Source of the DNA: Rothia sp. (in: high G+C Gram-positive bacteria)
Lineage (GTDB): Bacteria > Actinomycetota > Actinomycetes > Actinomycetales > Micrococcaceae
Length of the DNA: 59,135 nt
Reading direction: 5' to 3'
Assembly (NCBI RefSeq): GCF_015265375.1
Contig: NZ_JABZXW010000006.1
Span: forward strand, 1-59,135
The position numbers and the translations under genes are program-made. This document shows positions 26,160-34,902 of the stretch, in pieces (within the stretch, counting starts at the first letter, position 1; every line of letters begins with the position of its first letter). The notes below the pieces were generated by a model. That model was not told the DNA's origin. It saw nothing but the letters and a program-made list of their open reading frames with translations, and ran no database searches.

Positions 26160-26989
26160 CTGCCGATAAGAAGCAACCCATCGACAATCAATCTGTTTCC
26201 CCTAGTCAGCGTGTTTTGAAGGTGGCGCCCCATGTGTATTACGGTCGCCCCAATCCGCAGCTGATGCGCATCCACGCGGATGATGTTCAGGGAACTCTCC
26301 CCAATGGAGAATCGCCGGAGGAACACGGCGGCGAGCTGGTTGGTTACTGCCCTCTGCCGGTTCCTAACCGCAAGCCCCACACTGGTAGACGCGTGGTGGA
26401 GGTGCTGGTGTACCTAGCGTTGGCTATCGCGGCGAATCCTTTCGTATATTTCTTGTTGCCTTCTTATACCCTGAGCGAAGAAACTCTAGGTTCTCTTTAC
26501 CTGGCAGGCATAGGATTTTCGGTGCTGAGCATCGGTATTCTTCCGCTAACGCTGTTCTTTTTCTCTCTGTGGGCTCTCATCAATTTCTTAGGTGTGATGG
26601 TGCGGCTCATCTGGAGGCGTAAGGCCGGGGAGAAACTTACGTTCCGGCTGGTGTATGACTGCGCCCCGCCCTCTAAAACAAACCAGGAGCGCTACGCTTC
26701 GCGGCATCGTAGTGGCATTACTCAGCCGGTGACGAGTTTTGGCGGTTCGTCTGATTCATCTCAGAAGGGGGAGGCGAAGCTTCTGTTCTTTGCCGTTTCC
26801 GTACTGAATCCTTATATTGCGGCGGGGATTCTCTCCATTACGGGCCTGTTCGGGGCGGGGCCACTCGTCGCAGCTCTCTTTATGATGGTGAATCAGGTGA
26901 GCGCAGGGCTCATGGGGATTCCCGGCATCATCTGGTTTGTGGCGTGGATTCTGAGCATCGTGCGGCTTAACAAAGCGGCCGAGGCTTAA
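26156..26989 (+). CDS. membrane protein of an unrecognised four-member family (member 2, double membrane unit)
   Basis: 277 residues. The N-terminal region has VYYGRPNPQLMRIHADDVQGTL, of which the first 11 match member 1, and VGYCPLPVP. The first membrane pair (about 80-105 and 118-155) contains the NPFVYFLL motif seen in members 3 and 4. FRLVYDCAP follows near 170. Unlike its relatives it continues with a second hydrophobic pair (about 202-225 and 240-270), starting VSVLNPYIAAGIL, which looks like a repeat of the NP-containing first helix. It may thus be a fusion or internal duplication. Overlaps member 1 by ATGA; AGGAGGA precedes the start. Confidence 0.82.
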   Translation: MTADKKQPIDNQSVSPSQRVLKVAPHVYYGRPNPQLMRIHADDVQGTLPNGESPEEHGGELVGYCPLPVPNRKPHTGRRVVEVLVYLALAIAANPFVYFLLPSYTLSEETLGSLYLAGIGFSVLSIGILPLTLFFFSLWALINFLGVMVRLIWRRKAGEKLTFRLVYDCAPPSKTNQERYASRHRSGITQPVTSFGGSSDSSQKGEAKLLFFAVSVLNPYIAAGILSITGLFGAGPLVAALFMMVNQVSAGLMGIPGIIWFVAWILSIVRLNKAAEA

Positions 26990-27105
26990 GCAGACTAGCC
27001 ACTGGCTCAAAGAACAGCTACGGGATTGAGCCCCCGCGCACCGAACACACAATGTAGACAACACAACAGACACTAACAAGCAGACAAGCATTGGAGGAGG
27101 TTACC

Positions 27106-28041
27106 GTGGCGGAGCATAGCGAAGCACCGAAGAACCCTCAGAACCCAACCGAGAAGAGCGATAGCGAGTATCAGCCCCTGTGGGATATGGAACAGCCCGC
27201 CCCCGATTACTCGGCTTTGCTACTTCACGGAACGCCCGTTCCCGCACCGACCGGGAAGATTCCCGAGCCGGTGAAGGAGGTCTTGGAAATACAGAAGGCT
27301 CGTTCTGCATCTGTGCCTGCTGACCCTGTGGTTCCTGCAGCGTCTACTCTGCCGGTTTCTGCTCCTGCACCGTCTGCGCAGGCGGCGAATTTTTTCCCCT
27401 CGGCGACGGGTCACCCGGTGCTGAACCGGCCGCTGTATGGCCGCCCGGGCCCCACAATGCGCCGAATGTCCCCCATGGGCACGGAAGGTAGCGTAGCCAC
27501 AGGTCAGCAGGCGCCGTCCGCGTTTCCCACCTGGCAGGAGGGGAAAGTAGCGGGTACACCACGACCTATCGGGTATATCTCGGCGACCGCACTTGCGGGC
27601 AAGGTGAGCGGATTAGACCTGTGGTGGAAGGCGTGGCCTGAGTTCATAGTGCTCTTCTTCATAGGTGTGGTGTTTAATCCCCTGACTTATCTTCTGTTGG
27701 CTACCGTTACAGAGGATCCTAGCTTCGGTGGGTTTATTTACTATTTCTTCCTGATGCTTTCTCTGGCGACATTTGGTCTTCTCCTGTTCTTGTGGGCTGG
27801 TGCGTTGATTTTTGCGCTACTCCGAGTGAGCCGAAAGTATCGGGCGCTGAAGTGGAAGGCCATGCCTCTCGGGTCGTTCTGGTTCTATCTGGTGTATGAC
27901 CGCCTGCCTAGGGATGCCGAGGAGATGCAGTGGATCCTGGGTGCGGCGTCTTCGATGTCTTCGGTGGCGCCAGCCCCTCAGCCGCTGAGTGCCCCGAGCC
28001 CTACCTCAAGCCCTGTTCCAAACTCAGCGGATGCATCGTAG
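27106..28041 (+). CDS. membrane protein of an unrecognised four-member family (member 3)
   Basis: 311 residues, starting with GTG after GGAGGAGG; an in-frame TTG at 27091 would overlap that site. A long Pro/Ala-rich cytosolic N-terminus opens with EYQPLWDMEQPAPDYSALL, a motif shared with member 4, and includes LYGRPGPTMRRM and IGYISATALAG. Two membrane segments follow (about 175-200 and 212-245) with FNPLTYLLL. The sequence FWFYLVYDRLPRDAEEM follows them and a Pro/Ser tail ends the protein. The family is unknown to me. It is 116 bp downstream of member 2 and ends at a terminator. Confidence 0.82.
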   Translation: MAEHSEAPKNPQNPTEKSDSEYQPLWDMEQPAPDYSALLLHGTPVPAPTGKIPEPVKEVLEIQKARSASVPADPVVPAASTLPVSAPAPSAQAANFFPSATGHPVLNRPLYGRPGPTMRRMSPMGTEGSVATGQQAPSAFPTWQEGKVAGTPRPIGYISATALAGKVSGLDLWWKAWPEFIVLFFIGVVFNPLTYLLLATVTEDPSFGGFIYYFFLMLSLATFGLLLFLWAGALIFALLRVSRKYRALKWKAMPLGSFWFYLVYDRLPRDAEEMQWILGAASSMSSVAPAPQPLSAPSPTSSPVPNSADAS

Positions 28042-28078
28042 TCGACTTCCCGTGGGTCCCTGGGCTCTTGTAGCGCTG

Positions 28079-28129
28079 AACCCCCGGCAGTGTTAACACG
28101 TGAGTGTTGGCGCTTGTCCGGGGGTTTTT
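28079..28129 (+). terminator. terminator after the first three membrane-protein genes
   Basis: AACCCCCGG/CCGGGGGTT with a 30-nt loop that itself contains the palindrome GTGTTAACAC, followed by TTTCTC. Confidence 0.8.
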
Positions 28130-28224
28130 CTCAGCTTTTATCAGGCAGGTTTCAAGGGACTGCCCAGCGCCCGCTGGTACGGTGGTGCCACTAGGAGTAT
28201 GTCTGGTGAGCGAAGGAGACAACC

Positions 28225-29355
28225 ATGGCAGACCGCCCCGCTGCACAGAAGGATGAGGAGTACCAGCCCCTCTGGGACACCAACCAATCCGTCCCGGAAT
28301 ACATGAAGCTACTCATGGACCAGCAGCCGTCGACAGCAGAAGACGCCACGCTATACCAAGAATCCGGTAGTGAAGACGAAAATCTAGAACACCCCGACCC
28401 GGACTATGAGTACGTCTACCCGGGTGCCCCTAAGCGCTACGACTCTGCGCGGGAGGACTCCGACGGCGCCGAACTAGACAGTGACGAGCTGAGCGCCGAC
28501 GAACCGGAAGAAACTTCCAAAGAAGCTCACGAATCCCGCAAGGACGACAAGGCGAACCACCCGGTAGCGCTCGCCTCCACTGAGCCCGCACCCTCTCCTG
28601 GTGCGCAAACTGAGGTAATAGGGGCTGCCCACGCCTACGGCGAGTATGTTCGGTTGGAGTCCCTCGGTTTGAGCCCGGGCGCCACCCTGCCGGTCATTCC
28701 CGACCCGCTCTTCGGCACCCCCGACTCAAAACTCATCGAAATGCGCCTGCTCGACCGCTCCCAGGACGAGTCCGCACCCATGCAGGCGTGCGCTGCCCAC
28801 CTGAACCCGGTCAAGGACGAAGGGAACCCCGTATCGCGGGCAGCAATGATTCAGCCGGTGGGCTACGTTCCCGTGAATAGGCCGCCGACAAGGTACAGCG
28901 TTAAAGACCTGAAGAATGAACTCATCTTCACGAACATTGGGCTTGGTTTACTGCTGATACTGAACCCCTTCGTGTTGGCCCCTCTGGCAAGCATCGTAGA
29001 CCCCGAATACGGGTTTATTATCGCGTTCATTTTCGTGGTTATCGGCGTGGGGTCACTTTTTGTGGTGCCGGTTCTGTGGATTATGGGCATTGTTCGCCTC
29101 TTCAAACGCCGGAATCAGATAAATGACCTCATCGAGGAGGGGCAGACCCCGCCCACCGAGTTCTGGTACTACCTCGTGTACAACCGCCTGCCGGAAGGCT
29201 ACACGGGCGTTGACGGCATCACGAAGGAAGAAGAGGACTCTTTCACGGTGTACGAGTTTCTGAAAAAGCAGGAACGCGCAAAGCTGCGCGAGGCCGCTGC
29301 ACTACAGAAGTCCGCCGCACATCCTGCGCTCGCCGATGAAGAGAAACAGGGCTAG
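28225..29355 (+). CDS. membrane protein of an unrecognised four-member family (member 4)
   Basis: 376 residues. ATG follows GCGAAGGAG. The N-terminus carries EYQPLWDTNQSVPEYMKLL, nearly the same as member 3, then a long acidic low-complexity stretch (about 45-130). A degenerate form of the YGRP motif follows (LFGTPDSKLIEMRL), then VGYVPVNRPP. Two membrane segments (about 238-260 and 270-297) start with NPFVLAPL. The post-membrane motif is FWYYLVYNRLPEGY, followed by a charged tail. It has its own upstream region and terminator, so it may be separately expressed. Confidence 0.82.
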   Translation: MADRPAAQKDEEYQPLWDTNQSVPEYMKLLMDQQPSTAEDATLYQESGSEDENLEHPDPDYEYVYPGAPKRYDSAREDSDGAELDSDELSADEPEETSKEAHESRKDDKANHPVALASTEPAPSPGAQTEVIGAAHAYGEYVRLESLGLSPGATLPVIPDPLFGTPDSKLIEMRLLDRSQDESAPMQACAAHLNPVKDEGNPVSRAAMIQPVGYVPVNRPPTRYSVKDLKNELIFTNIGLGLLLILNPFVLAPLASIVDPEYGFIIAFIFVVIGVGSLFVVPVLWIMGIVRLFKRRNQINDLIEEGQTPPTEFWYYLVYNRLPEGYTGVDGITKEEEDSFTVYEFLKKQERAKLREAAALQKSAAHPALADEEKQG

Positions 29356-29393
29356 CGACCAAACCACACAGCCCCGGGCTGTATAACAACCTG

Positions 29394-29425
29394 CCCCTCC
29401 ACGCACGTATGACCGCGTGGAGGGG
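29394..29425 (+). terminator. hairpin after member 4
   Basis: A perfect 11-bp stem CCCCTCCACGC/GCGTGGAGGGG with a 10-nt loop, not followed by a clear T-run. Confidence 0.6.
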
Positions 29426-29639
29426 TAGGGGCATCTCATTCCATGTCATATTCGGGTTTCTTCGTCTGTTGTCCGGCGAGGGTTAATATTCCATTTACTT
29501 TGCCTTGATAGGGTGAAACCATCACGAGTGTTGCGACCACGCAGAGCGAGGCGGGCACCCGCCGGAAACGGCGAGTTAGCCTGCCGCCGCACCTCAACGA
29601 TTAGCTGTATCCACTCATCGATAGATTAAGGAAAGAACG

Positions 29640-30110
29640 ATGTCCCAGAACCCGAACCCTGAACAGTACAACCAGTACTCTCAGCAGGCACCCTCCTACT
29701 CGCAGGCGCCGGGTCAGCAGCCCAACGGTTACATGGTTTCCTCCAAGGACGACCAGAACATGGCGATGCTCGCGCACCTGGCTTCTGCAATTCTGTCTCT
29801 GCTGTCCTTCGCAACTGCAAGTATTCTCGCGCCGCTGGTTATGTGGTTCATCTACAAGGACAAGCCTGGCTACGGCTTCACTAAGGAATCGGCACGCCGC
29901 GCGTTCAACTTCAACTTCTCCCTGTGGGTCATCAGCATGGCTTCCTGGCTGCTGGCGGTGGTGACCTTCGGTCTTCTGTTCTTCATCCCGTTGATTGTCT
30001 CGACGGTCGTGACTGTCCTGATGGTTATCTTCCACAGCCTGGCTGCTATGGCTGCAAACCGCGGTGAGCAGTACACCTACCCGATGACCTTCATCGAGAT
30101 CATCAAGTAG
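29640..30110 (+). CDS. DUF4870 domain membrane protein
   Basis: 156 residues. A Gln/Pro/Ser/Tyr-rich cytosolic N-terminus of about 38 residues precedes the DUF4870 core: MAMLAHLASAILSLLSF, a second helix ending in PLVMWFIYKDKPGYGF, then ESARRAFNFNFSLWV and a further long hydrophobic region. Such small proteins are widespread in actinobacteria and have no firm function. ATG follows AAGGAAAGAACG. It lies beside the unrecognised four-member family but shares no motif with it, so a link is only positional. A TAATAT at about 29484 could be a -10. Confidence 0.88.
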   Translation: MSQNPNPEQYNQYSQQAPSYSQAPGQQPNGYMVSSKDDQNMAMLAHLASAILSLLSFATASILAPLVMWFIYKDKPGYGFTKESARRAFNFNFSLWVISMASWLLAVVTFGLLFFIPLIVSTVVTVLMVIFHSLAAMAANRGEQYTYPMTFIEIIK

Positions 30111-30133
30111 TCTTTACGGCTCATACCGGTAGC

Positions 30134-30160
30134 GCCCCCGTCCGAATATCGGATGGGGGC
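30134..30160 (+). terminator. hairpin after the DUF4870 gene
   Basis: An 11-bp stem GCCCCCGTCCG/CGGATGGGGGC (one G:T pair) with a 5-nt loop, followed by GTTG. Confidence 0.65.
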
Positions 30161-30325
30161 GTTGCCGTGCCCGGTATGGCACGCCTACCGACCCGTCACA
30201 CGGGACTTAAAGGGGCGGGCACGGTATCATTAGAAGAGGTGTGCCTACCCGAAACATGAGGCGGTAGGTCGCCGCCGCGCCGTGAAATCCGGTGCGTATC
30301 TTCAAGGCTTTCAAGGAGCACAAAA

Positions 30326-31618
30326 ATGTCAGCTGTCGTGATTGTGGGCGCCCAGTGGGGCGATGAGGGTAAGGGTAAGGCAACCGACCTGCTCGGCCCC
30401 CGCGTAGACTACGTGGTCAAGCCCAACGGCGGTAACAACGCCGGTCACACCGTGGTGGTGAACGGCCAGAAGTTTGAGCTGAAGCTACTGCCCGCGGGTA
30501 TTCTGAGCGATAACGCCGTCCCCGTGATTGGTAACGGCGTGGTTGTTAACCCCGAAGCTCTGTTCGCTGAGATTGACGGCCTTGAGGCACGCGGTGCAGA
30601 CACCTCCCGCCTGAAGATTTCCGCTAACGCACACCTGGTCGCACCCTACCACCAGACCATGGACAAGGTGACCGAGCGTTTCCTTGGCAAGCGCGCTATC
30701 GGCACCACCGGCCGCGGTATCGGCCCCGCCTACATGGATAAGGTTGGCCGCCTCGGCGTGCGTGTTCAGGACATCCTGGACGAGTCGATCCTGCGTCAGA
30801 AGGTTGAAGGCGCACTGCGTCAGAAGAACGAACTGCTGGTGAAGGTCTACAACCGCCGCCACGTTGAGGTCGACGAAATCGTCGAGTACTTCATGTCTTA
30901 CGCTGAGCGCCTCAAGCCGATGATTGTGGACACCACCCAGCTGCTGAACAAGGCGCTGGATGAGGGTAAGACCCTGCTGATGGAGGGCGGCCAGGCAACC
31001 TTCCTGGACGTTGACCACGGCACCTACCCGTTCGTGACCTCCTCCAACCCGACCTCCGGCGGCGCATGCGTCGGTTCGGGTGTGGGCCCGACCCGCATCT
31101 CCCGCGTGATCGGTATTCAGAAGGCGTACACCACCCGCGTGGGTGCTGGCCCCTTCCCGACTGAGCTGTTTGATGAGATGGGCGAGTTCCTGCGCACCAC
31201 CGGCGGCGAGTTCGGCGTGAACACTGGCCGTCCGCGTCGTTGCGGCTGGTACGACGCCGTGCTGGCGCGTCAGGCTGTGCGCATCAACGGCTTCACCGAC
31301 CTGTTCATCACCAAGCTGGACGTTCTGACCGGCCTGGAGAAGATCCCGGTCTGCGTGGCTTACGACGTTGACGGTGTGCGCCACGACGAGATGCCGATGA
31401 CTCAGACCGAGTTCCACCACGCTAAGCCGATTTTCGAGTACTATGACGGCTGGACCGAGAACATTTCGGATGCGAAGAGCCTGGATGAGCTGCCCGAGAA
31501 CGCCCGCAAGTACGTGCTGAAGCTGGAAGAGATTTCTGGCTGCCGCATCTCCGCGATTGGTGTGGGCCCGGATCGTGACCAGACCATCGTGGTCCGCGAC
31601 CTCATCAACGAAGACTAA
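30326..31618 (+). CDS. purA: adenylosuccinate synthetase
   Basis: PurA joins IMP and aspartate with GTP to give adenylosuccinate, the first committed step to AMP. 430 residues, full length. The P-loop QWGDEGKGK has catalytic Asp13; NNAGHTVVV supplies His41. Further blocks are GTTGRGIGPAYMDK, the GGQATFLDVDHGTYPFVTSS stretch, GVGPTRI and TKLDVLTGL. ATG follows AAGGAGCAC. Monocistronic, with a long leader and a terminator. Confidence 0.98.
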   Translation: MSAVVIVGAQWGDEGKGKATDLLGPRVDYVVKPNGGNNAGHTVVVNGQKFELKLLPAGILSDNAVPVIGNGVVVNPEALFAEIDGLEARGADTSRLKISANAHLVAPYHQTMDKVTERFLGKRAIGTTGRGIGPAYMDKVGRLGVRVQDILDESILRQKVEGALRQKNELLVKVYNRRHVEVDEIVEYFMSYAERLKPMIVDTTQLLNKALDEGKTLLMEGGQATFLDVDHGTYPFVTSSNPTSGGACVGSGVGPTRISRVIGIQKAYTTRVGAGPFPTELFDEMGEFLRTTGGEFGVNTGRPRRCGWYDAVLARQAVRINGFTDLFITKLDVLTGLEKIPVCVAYDVDGVRHDEMPMTQTEFHHAKPIFEYYDGWTENISDAKSLDELPENARKYVLKLEEISGCRISAIGVGPDRDQTIVVRDLINED

Positions 31619-31637
31619 GCGCAAAAGCTAAAGACGC

Positions 31638-31682
31638 GAAAGCCCCCGGAAGGTACCTGTAAGGTACCCGCCAGGGGCTTTC
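31638..31682 (+). terminator. terminator of purA
   Basis: GAAAGCCCC/GGGGCTTTC forms the outer stem, with GGTACC repeats inside that can form an inner stem. Confidence 0.75.
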
Positions 31683-31918
31683 ACGTAGTTGGTGGTGATG
31701 TTTATGACGAGTATCGCAGAGAGCATCCAGATAATTACCCATGGAAATTTCACTTTGGCCCGTGGCGTGCAGGGTATATGGATGTCACAATTAATAACTT
31801 TGTCATGCGGTATGGAATGTATGACATTGAAGAAGAATCCAAGAAAAACCGGAAATATTTTGACAAAAATTCTAATTACAGTCGCGGTATTTATGAATCT
31901 AATTCTGTGGAATTTTAA
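31683..31918 (+). pseudogene. start-less coding remnant, AT-rich
   Basis: From about 31688 to the TAA at 31916-31918 one frame reads as convincing protein (DEYRREHPDNYPWKFHFGP, then NNFVMRYGMYDIEEESKKN, then YSRGIYESNSVEF). It has no start codon and runs straight into the purA terminator, so it looks like the last ~75 residues of a gene whose 5' part was lost. The AT-rich composition differs from purA. I do not recognise the family. An overlapping frame beginning at an ATG near 31698 reads like noise. Confidence 0.6.
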
Positions 31919-31925
31919 ATAAAAA

Positions 31926-31969
31926 TTTGGGGCTCTATATCAATATCAGTATTGATATAGAGCCCCAAA
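31926..31969. terminator. bidirectional terminator with 20-bp perfect stem
   Basis: Arms at 31926-31945 and 31950-31969 are perfectly complementary, with loop TCAG. It serves the coding remnant on the left and the minus-strand SLH-like gene on the right. Confidence 0.9.
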
Positions 31970-31974
31970 ATATT

Positions 31975-32679
31975 CTATAAGATTCCCATCAAATCCAATC
32001 TGTAGAGGGTATATAGAATATCTGAAAAAGTAACTTCATCATTATCGATATACCCACAGCTCATGTTTGGTGAACCATACCAGCTACGTGCCTTGTGCAT
32101 GTCGCTATTTTCTTTAACGCAATGTGCGTATTCTTCGGGGATGGGGGTAAGGTTGACCGTCGGCTTACCGTGCATTCGATAAAGGAAAATGAGCGCAGTA
32201 TCAATGTATGCGGTGGCGTCGTAATGGAACTTTCCGCCTCCCCATCCGCTGCTGATACCTTCACGAGTAGCCCAGATAGCAATAGGGTAGTGCGGGTCAT
32301 TGACCGAGATATCGCTGTACGGTGAAGTAGCAGGAAGGTCCTTAACCACGGGCCTGCCCTTCACATGGTACAGAAACTCAAGAAGCTGCCCACGAGTCAT
32401 CGCAGGCTGGGGAGCATTCTTATTCTTCTGAAGATAAAGACGGCGGCCGTGAGTAATAAGTCCAGTGCACTCCGCCCAAGCGATCACCTTATCCTGATAA
32501 TCACCCGGGGTATTGTACTCAGACTCATTAATGCAGGTGACTTCCAGTTCATCACCCGGAAAAGGAGAAAAAGTCTTAGGGTGCAATTGCGCTGCAGAAG
32601 CAGGTACCACCGCAGACAACAACAGAGAGGCGGCAGCAAAAGTACATGCCGCACCCTTCACAAATGGTTTCAACAGCAT
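31975..32679 (-). CDS. small secreted protein with degenerate SLH repeats
   Basis: 234 residues with a signal peptide ending near VPASAAQ (about residue 30). The mature part resembles SLH repeats of the subtilases: YSDISVNDPHYPIAIWATR, then EGISSGWGGGKFHYDATAY, then IDTALIFLYRMHGKP. The subtilase pattern is FxDVxxxxxFYxEIxW, then GITTGxxDGxF, then AAFFYRMAGSP. A first repeat (IAWAECTGLIT, LLEFLYHVKGRP) and a decayed third repeat with two Cys are also visible. It has no enzymatic domain, so it is essentially a stand-alone wall-binding protein. ATG follows TTTTAAGGAACC. G+C is low for the region. It may share binding sites on the wall with the large proteases. Confidence 0.78.
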   Translation of the reverse strand: MLLKPFVKGAACTFAAASLLLSAVVPASAAQLHPKTFSPFPGDELEVTCINESEYNTPGDYQDKVIAWAECTGLITHGRRLYLQKNKNAPQPAMTRGQLLEFLYHVKGRPVVKDLPATSPYSDISVNDPHYPIAIWATREGISSGWGGGKFHYDATAYIDTALIFLYRMHGKPTVNLTPIPEEYAHCVKENSDMHKARSWYGSPNMSCGYIDNDEVTFSDILYTLYRLDLMGIL

Positions 32680-32844
32680 CGTTGGTTCCTTAAAAGAAAA
32701 TAGTGGTTGGTTCTAAGACAATCTCAGTCTTATTAACTAGAAGTTTAGACTTTCTTAGCTTTCAAGGGAAGGTTGAAACTCTATAACCCCCAGATATCTT
32801 AAAAAGAAAATCCAAGACTCACCTCAACACCCCAGCCCTCAACG

Positions 32845-32932
32845 CCTCTGAACCTGCATAAGTGACCGGGCGGGGCGCATACCGTATGCTGGAAGGAGCG
32901 CCTCGCACACGTGGCGCCAAAGCGTTCAGAGG
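32845..32932 (+). promoter_or_regulatory. corA leader with inverted repeat covering the ribosome site
   Basis: CCTCTGAAC (32845-32853) is perfectly complementary to GTTCAGAGG (32924-32932), which enters the Shine-Dalgarno stretch GAGGAGGAG. The palindrome GCATACCGTATGC lies between them. If transcription starts upstream of 32845, the ribosome site could be hidden. The start point is unknown; the palindrome might instead be part of the promoter. Confidence 0.4.
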
Positions 32933-32941
32933 AGGAGAACG

Positions 32942-33979
32942 ATGACCTACATTACCGGAGCCATCTACCCCAGCGGCGACCGCATCCGCATAGGCGCACC
33001 CGAAGAAGAAACCCTCAACGCCTACCAGCAGCCCAACACCGCCGTAGCCCTCGGATACGCCAACCCCGACATCCACGAACTACACGCCCTGCAAAAAACC
33101 TTCAACCTGCACGAACTCGCCATCGAAGACGCCGGACGAGGCCACCAGCGCGCCAAACTAGAACGATACGGCGACTCCCTCTTCACCGTCATCCGCCCCG
33201 CCATCTACCTCGACAAAGAAGAAGAAGTGCGCCTCAGCGAACTGCACCTCTTCACCGGCCCCCGCTACACCCTCGCCCTCGTCCGCGACGAACAGCGCAG
33301 CAACCGCAGCATCAGCGACCAGTTCAACCTGCTCTACGCCACCCCCGACGCATCCCCCGCCCGACTGCTGCACCGCATCCTCGACAGCACCGTCGACGGG
33401 TACGCACCCGTGCTTGACGGCCTCGAAAACGACAACGACGAAATCGAAGACATCCTCTTCTCCACCGGCGACCGCCGGGACGCCTACCCCCTCGCGCAAC
33501 GCATCTACGAACTGCTCAACCAGGTCATCGACTTCCAGCGTGCCTGCCGGCCCCTCGAATCCATGATCGGCCGCATCATCGAAGGGATACGCACCGGTGC
33601 GCTCGACCCCTCACCCTACCCGAGCGCATCCGAAGAAGAAAAGAATGAAGAAGCGGTCGAACTTGCCCGCCAATTCCGCAACGTGCTTGACCACGTGGTG
33701 CACACAAAAGAACGCCTCGAAGACCTTCGCAGCTCCCTCGAAAACGCCCTGCGCGTGCACGACACCCTGCTCGGCCAGCAGCAGAACGACGACACCAAGA
33801 AAATCTCCGCCTACGCGGCGCTGCTCATGGTGCCCACCATCATTGGCTCCGTGTACGGCATGAACTTTGAGGTCATGCCTGAACTCAAGTGGGAGTTCGG
33901 CTACCCCGCCGCGCTGCTGCTCATGGTGGGTTCCTGTCTGCTCCTCTACTGGTTCTTCAAGAAGAATAAATGGCTCTGA
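32942..33979 (+). CDS. corA: CorA family Mg2+/Co2+ transporter
   Basis: A 345-residue pentameric channel-like Mg2+ importer. A long soluble N-terminal domain (1-280) is followed by two C-terminal membrane helices. The defining Gly-Met-Asn motif ends the first helix (VYGMNF, about 306-308), and the acidic loop EVMPELKWEFGYP leads to the second helix. The tail KKNKWL is the usual basic end. Middle signatures are EDAGRGHQRAKLERYGDSL and LENDNDEIED. Codon use favours C-ending codons more than its neighbours. ATG follows GAGGAGGAGAACG. Confidence 0.93.
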   Translation: MTYITGAIYPSGDRIRIGAPEEETLNAYQQPNTAVALGYANPDIHELHALQKTFNLHELAIEDAGRGHQRAKLERYGDSLFTVIRPAIYLDKEEEVRLSELHLFTGPRYTLALVRDEQRSNRSISDQFNLLYATPDASPARLLHRILDSTVDGYAPVLDGLENDNDEIEDILFSTGDRRDAYPLAQRIYELLNQVIDFQRACRPLESMIGRIIEGIRTGALDPSPYPSASEEEKNEEAVELARQFRNVLDHVVHTKERLEDLRSSLENALRVHDTLLGQQQNDDTKKISAYAALLMVPTIIGSVYGMNFEVMPELKWEFGYPAALLLMVGSCLLLYWFFKKNKWL

Positions 33980-33990
33980 TATGCGCGTAT

Positions 33991-34025
33991 GCCGCATAAG
34001 GCATACACGATATGCCTTATGCGGC
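33991..34025. terminator. 15-bp perfect hairpin overlapping a stop codon
   Basis: GCCGCATAAGGCATA and its exact complement with a 5-nt loop. It lies between convergent genes, and the right arm contains the stop codon of the minus-strand gene. No T-run on either side. Confidence 0.6.
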
Positions 34026-34700
34026 GCGGTCGTACTGGGCACGCATTGCGCGGCGGCAATCACGACGCTCACGCTTGAACTTCTTACACACAGCCTCCGA
34101 ATCGGCAAACATGTAGAAGTCCTCCGGCTCAGCCGACAGACCCAAAGTCGACAGCTCAACCAGCGACAGCATCGCGTAGAACATCTCGCGGCGCAGCTCA
34201 AAATTGCACGCACCCGGAGCAGACTCCACCGCAAACACGCCGCCGGTGCACTCCAGCGCGCGCATCGCCCAGTGCTGAGTCCACAGGTCACCATTGACCG
34301 GGCTCACGCCCAGACGGGTCAGCGCCAGACCGGTACCCTGCACACGCTCAAAGCGCAGGCACATCTCCAGGTCCTTCTCCAGGGGGAACACGAACAGCAG
34401 AGCGTTCTGGGCCGCAGCTCGTAGCTCGCGCAGGTTCGCCCCGTAACCGGAAGCACCCTGAGTCAGGTGACGCATCACGCGGCCCATAGTCGAAGACGCC
34501 GGCGCGGTGCGGAAGCACGAACCGTCAGCCACCAGCTGCTCCAGAACGCCGCGGAGTTCCTCCACGTTGAAACGCTCCATACGGACGATGGTGCCGGACT
34601 GCATCAGCAGGTTGAACTCTGCATCACGGCACAGCTGCTCATCAGCGGTGCAGGAAATCTCTGCGTTTGCGTACTGGCTCTCGTGAGTGGTGTTTTCCAT
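34017..34700 (-). CDS. hypothetical protein, 227 residues
   Basis: A soluble protein without signal peptide or membrane segment; no family recognised. The first ~110 residues are helical and acidic. A central part (LRFERVQGTGLALTRLG) is followed by a Cys-containing region (ALECTGGVFAV, PGACNFEL). The C-terminus is very basic (KKFKRERRDCRRAMRAQ), which could bind nucleic acid. ATG follows GGAAGGAACGGTC. The last codons lie in a perfect hairpin. Single gene between corA and the iron-uptake locus. Confidence 0.75.
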   Translation of the reverse strand: MENTTHESQYANAEISCTADEQLCRDAEFNLLMQSGTIVRMERFNVEELRGVLEQLVADGSCFRTAPASSTMGRVMRHLTQGASGYGANLRELRAAAQNALLFVFPLEKDLEMCLRFERVQGTGLALTRLGVSPVNGDLWTQHWAMRALECTGGVFAVESAPGACNFELRREMFYAMLSLVELSTLGLSAEPEDFYMFADSEAVCKKFKRERRDCRRAMRAQYDRAA

Positions 34701-34902
34701 GACCGTTCCTTCCGTAGATGCTGAATCAACCTAGCGGCAACACCGCAGGAGACGGTGTGCCCGGTCGGAAGGATCGTCCCTTCCAACACCTACACTCTAT
34801 GAACGACCCCTGACACGATAAGCAGTTTTTAATCTACCCCGGGGTAAAACTGGGAAAATTCTGAAAAATTCTGAAAGCTGCCCGTGAAACGCCGCGAAAC
34901 AC

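Noticed and set aside
28079..28129. GTTAACACGTGAG as a second parS-like site
   Set aside because: Only the CACGTGA core is shared; the flanks do not match, and the sequence lies in a terminator loop.
31689..31922. 77-codon plus-strand frame after purA
   Set aside because: Another frame of the same stretch reads much more like protein (Asp/Tyr/Asn-rich with WKFHFGPW); this one lacks a ribosome site.
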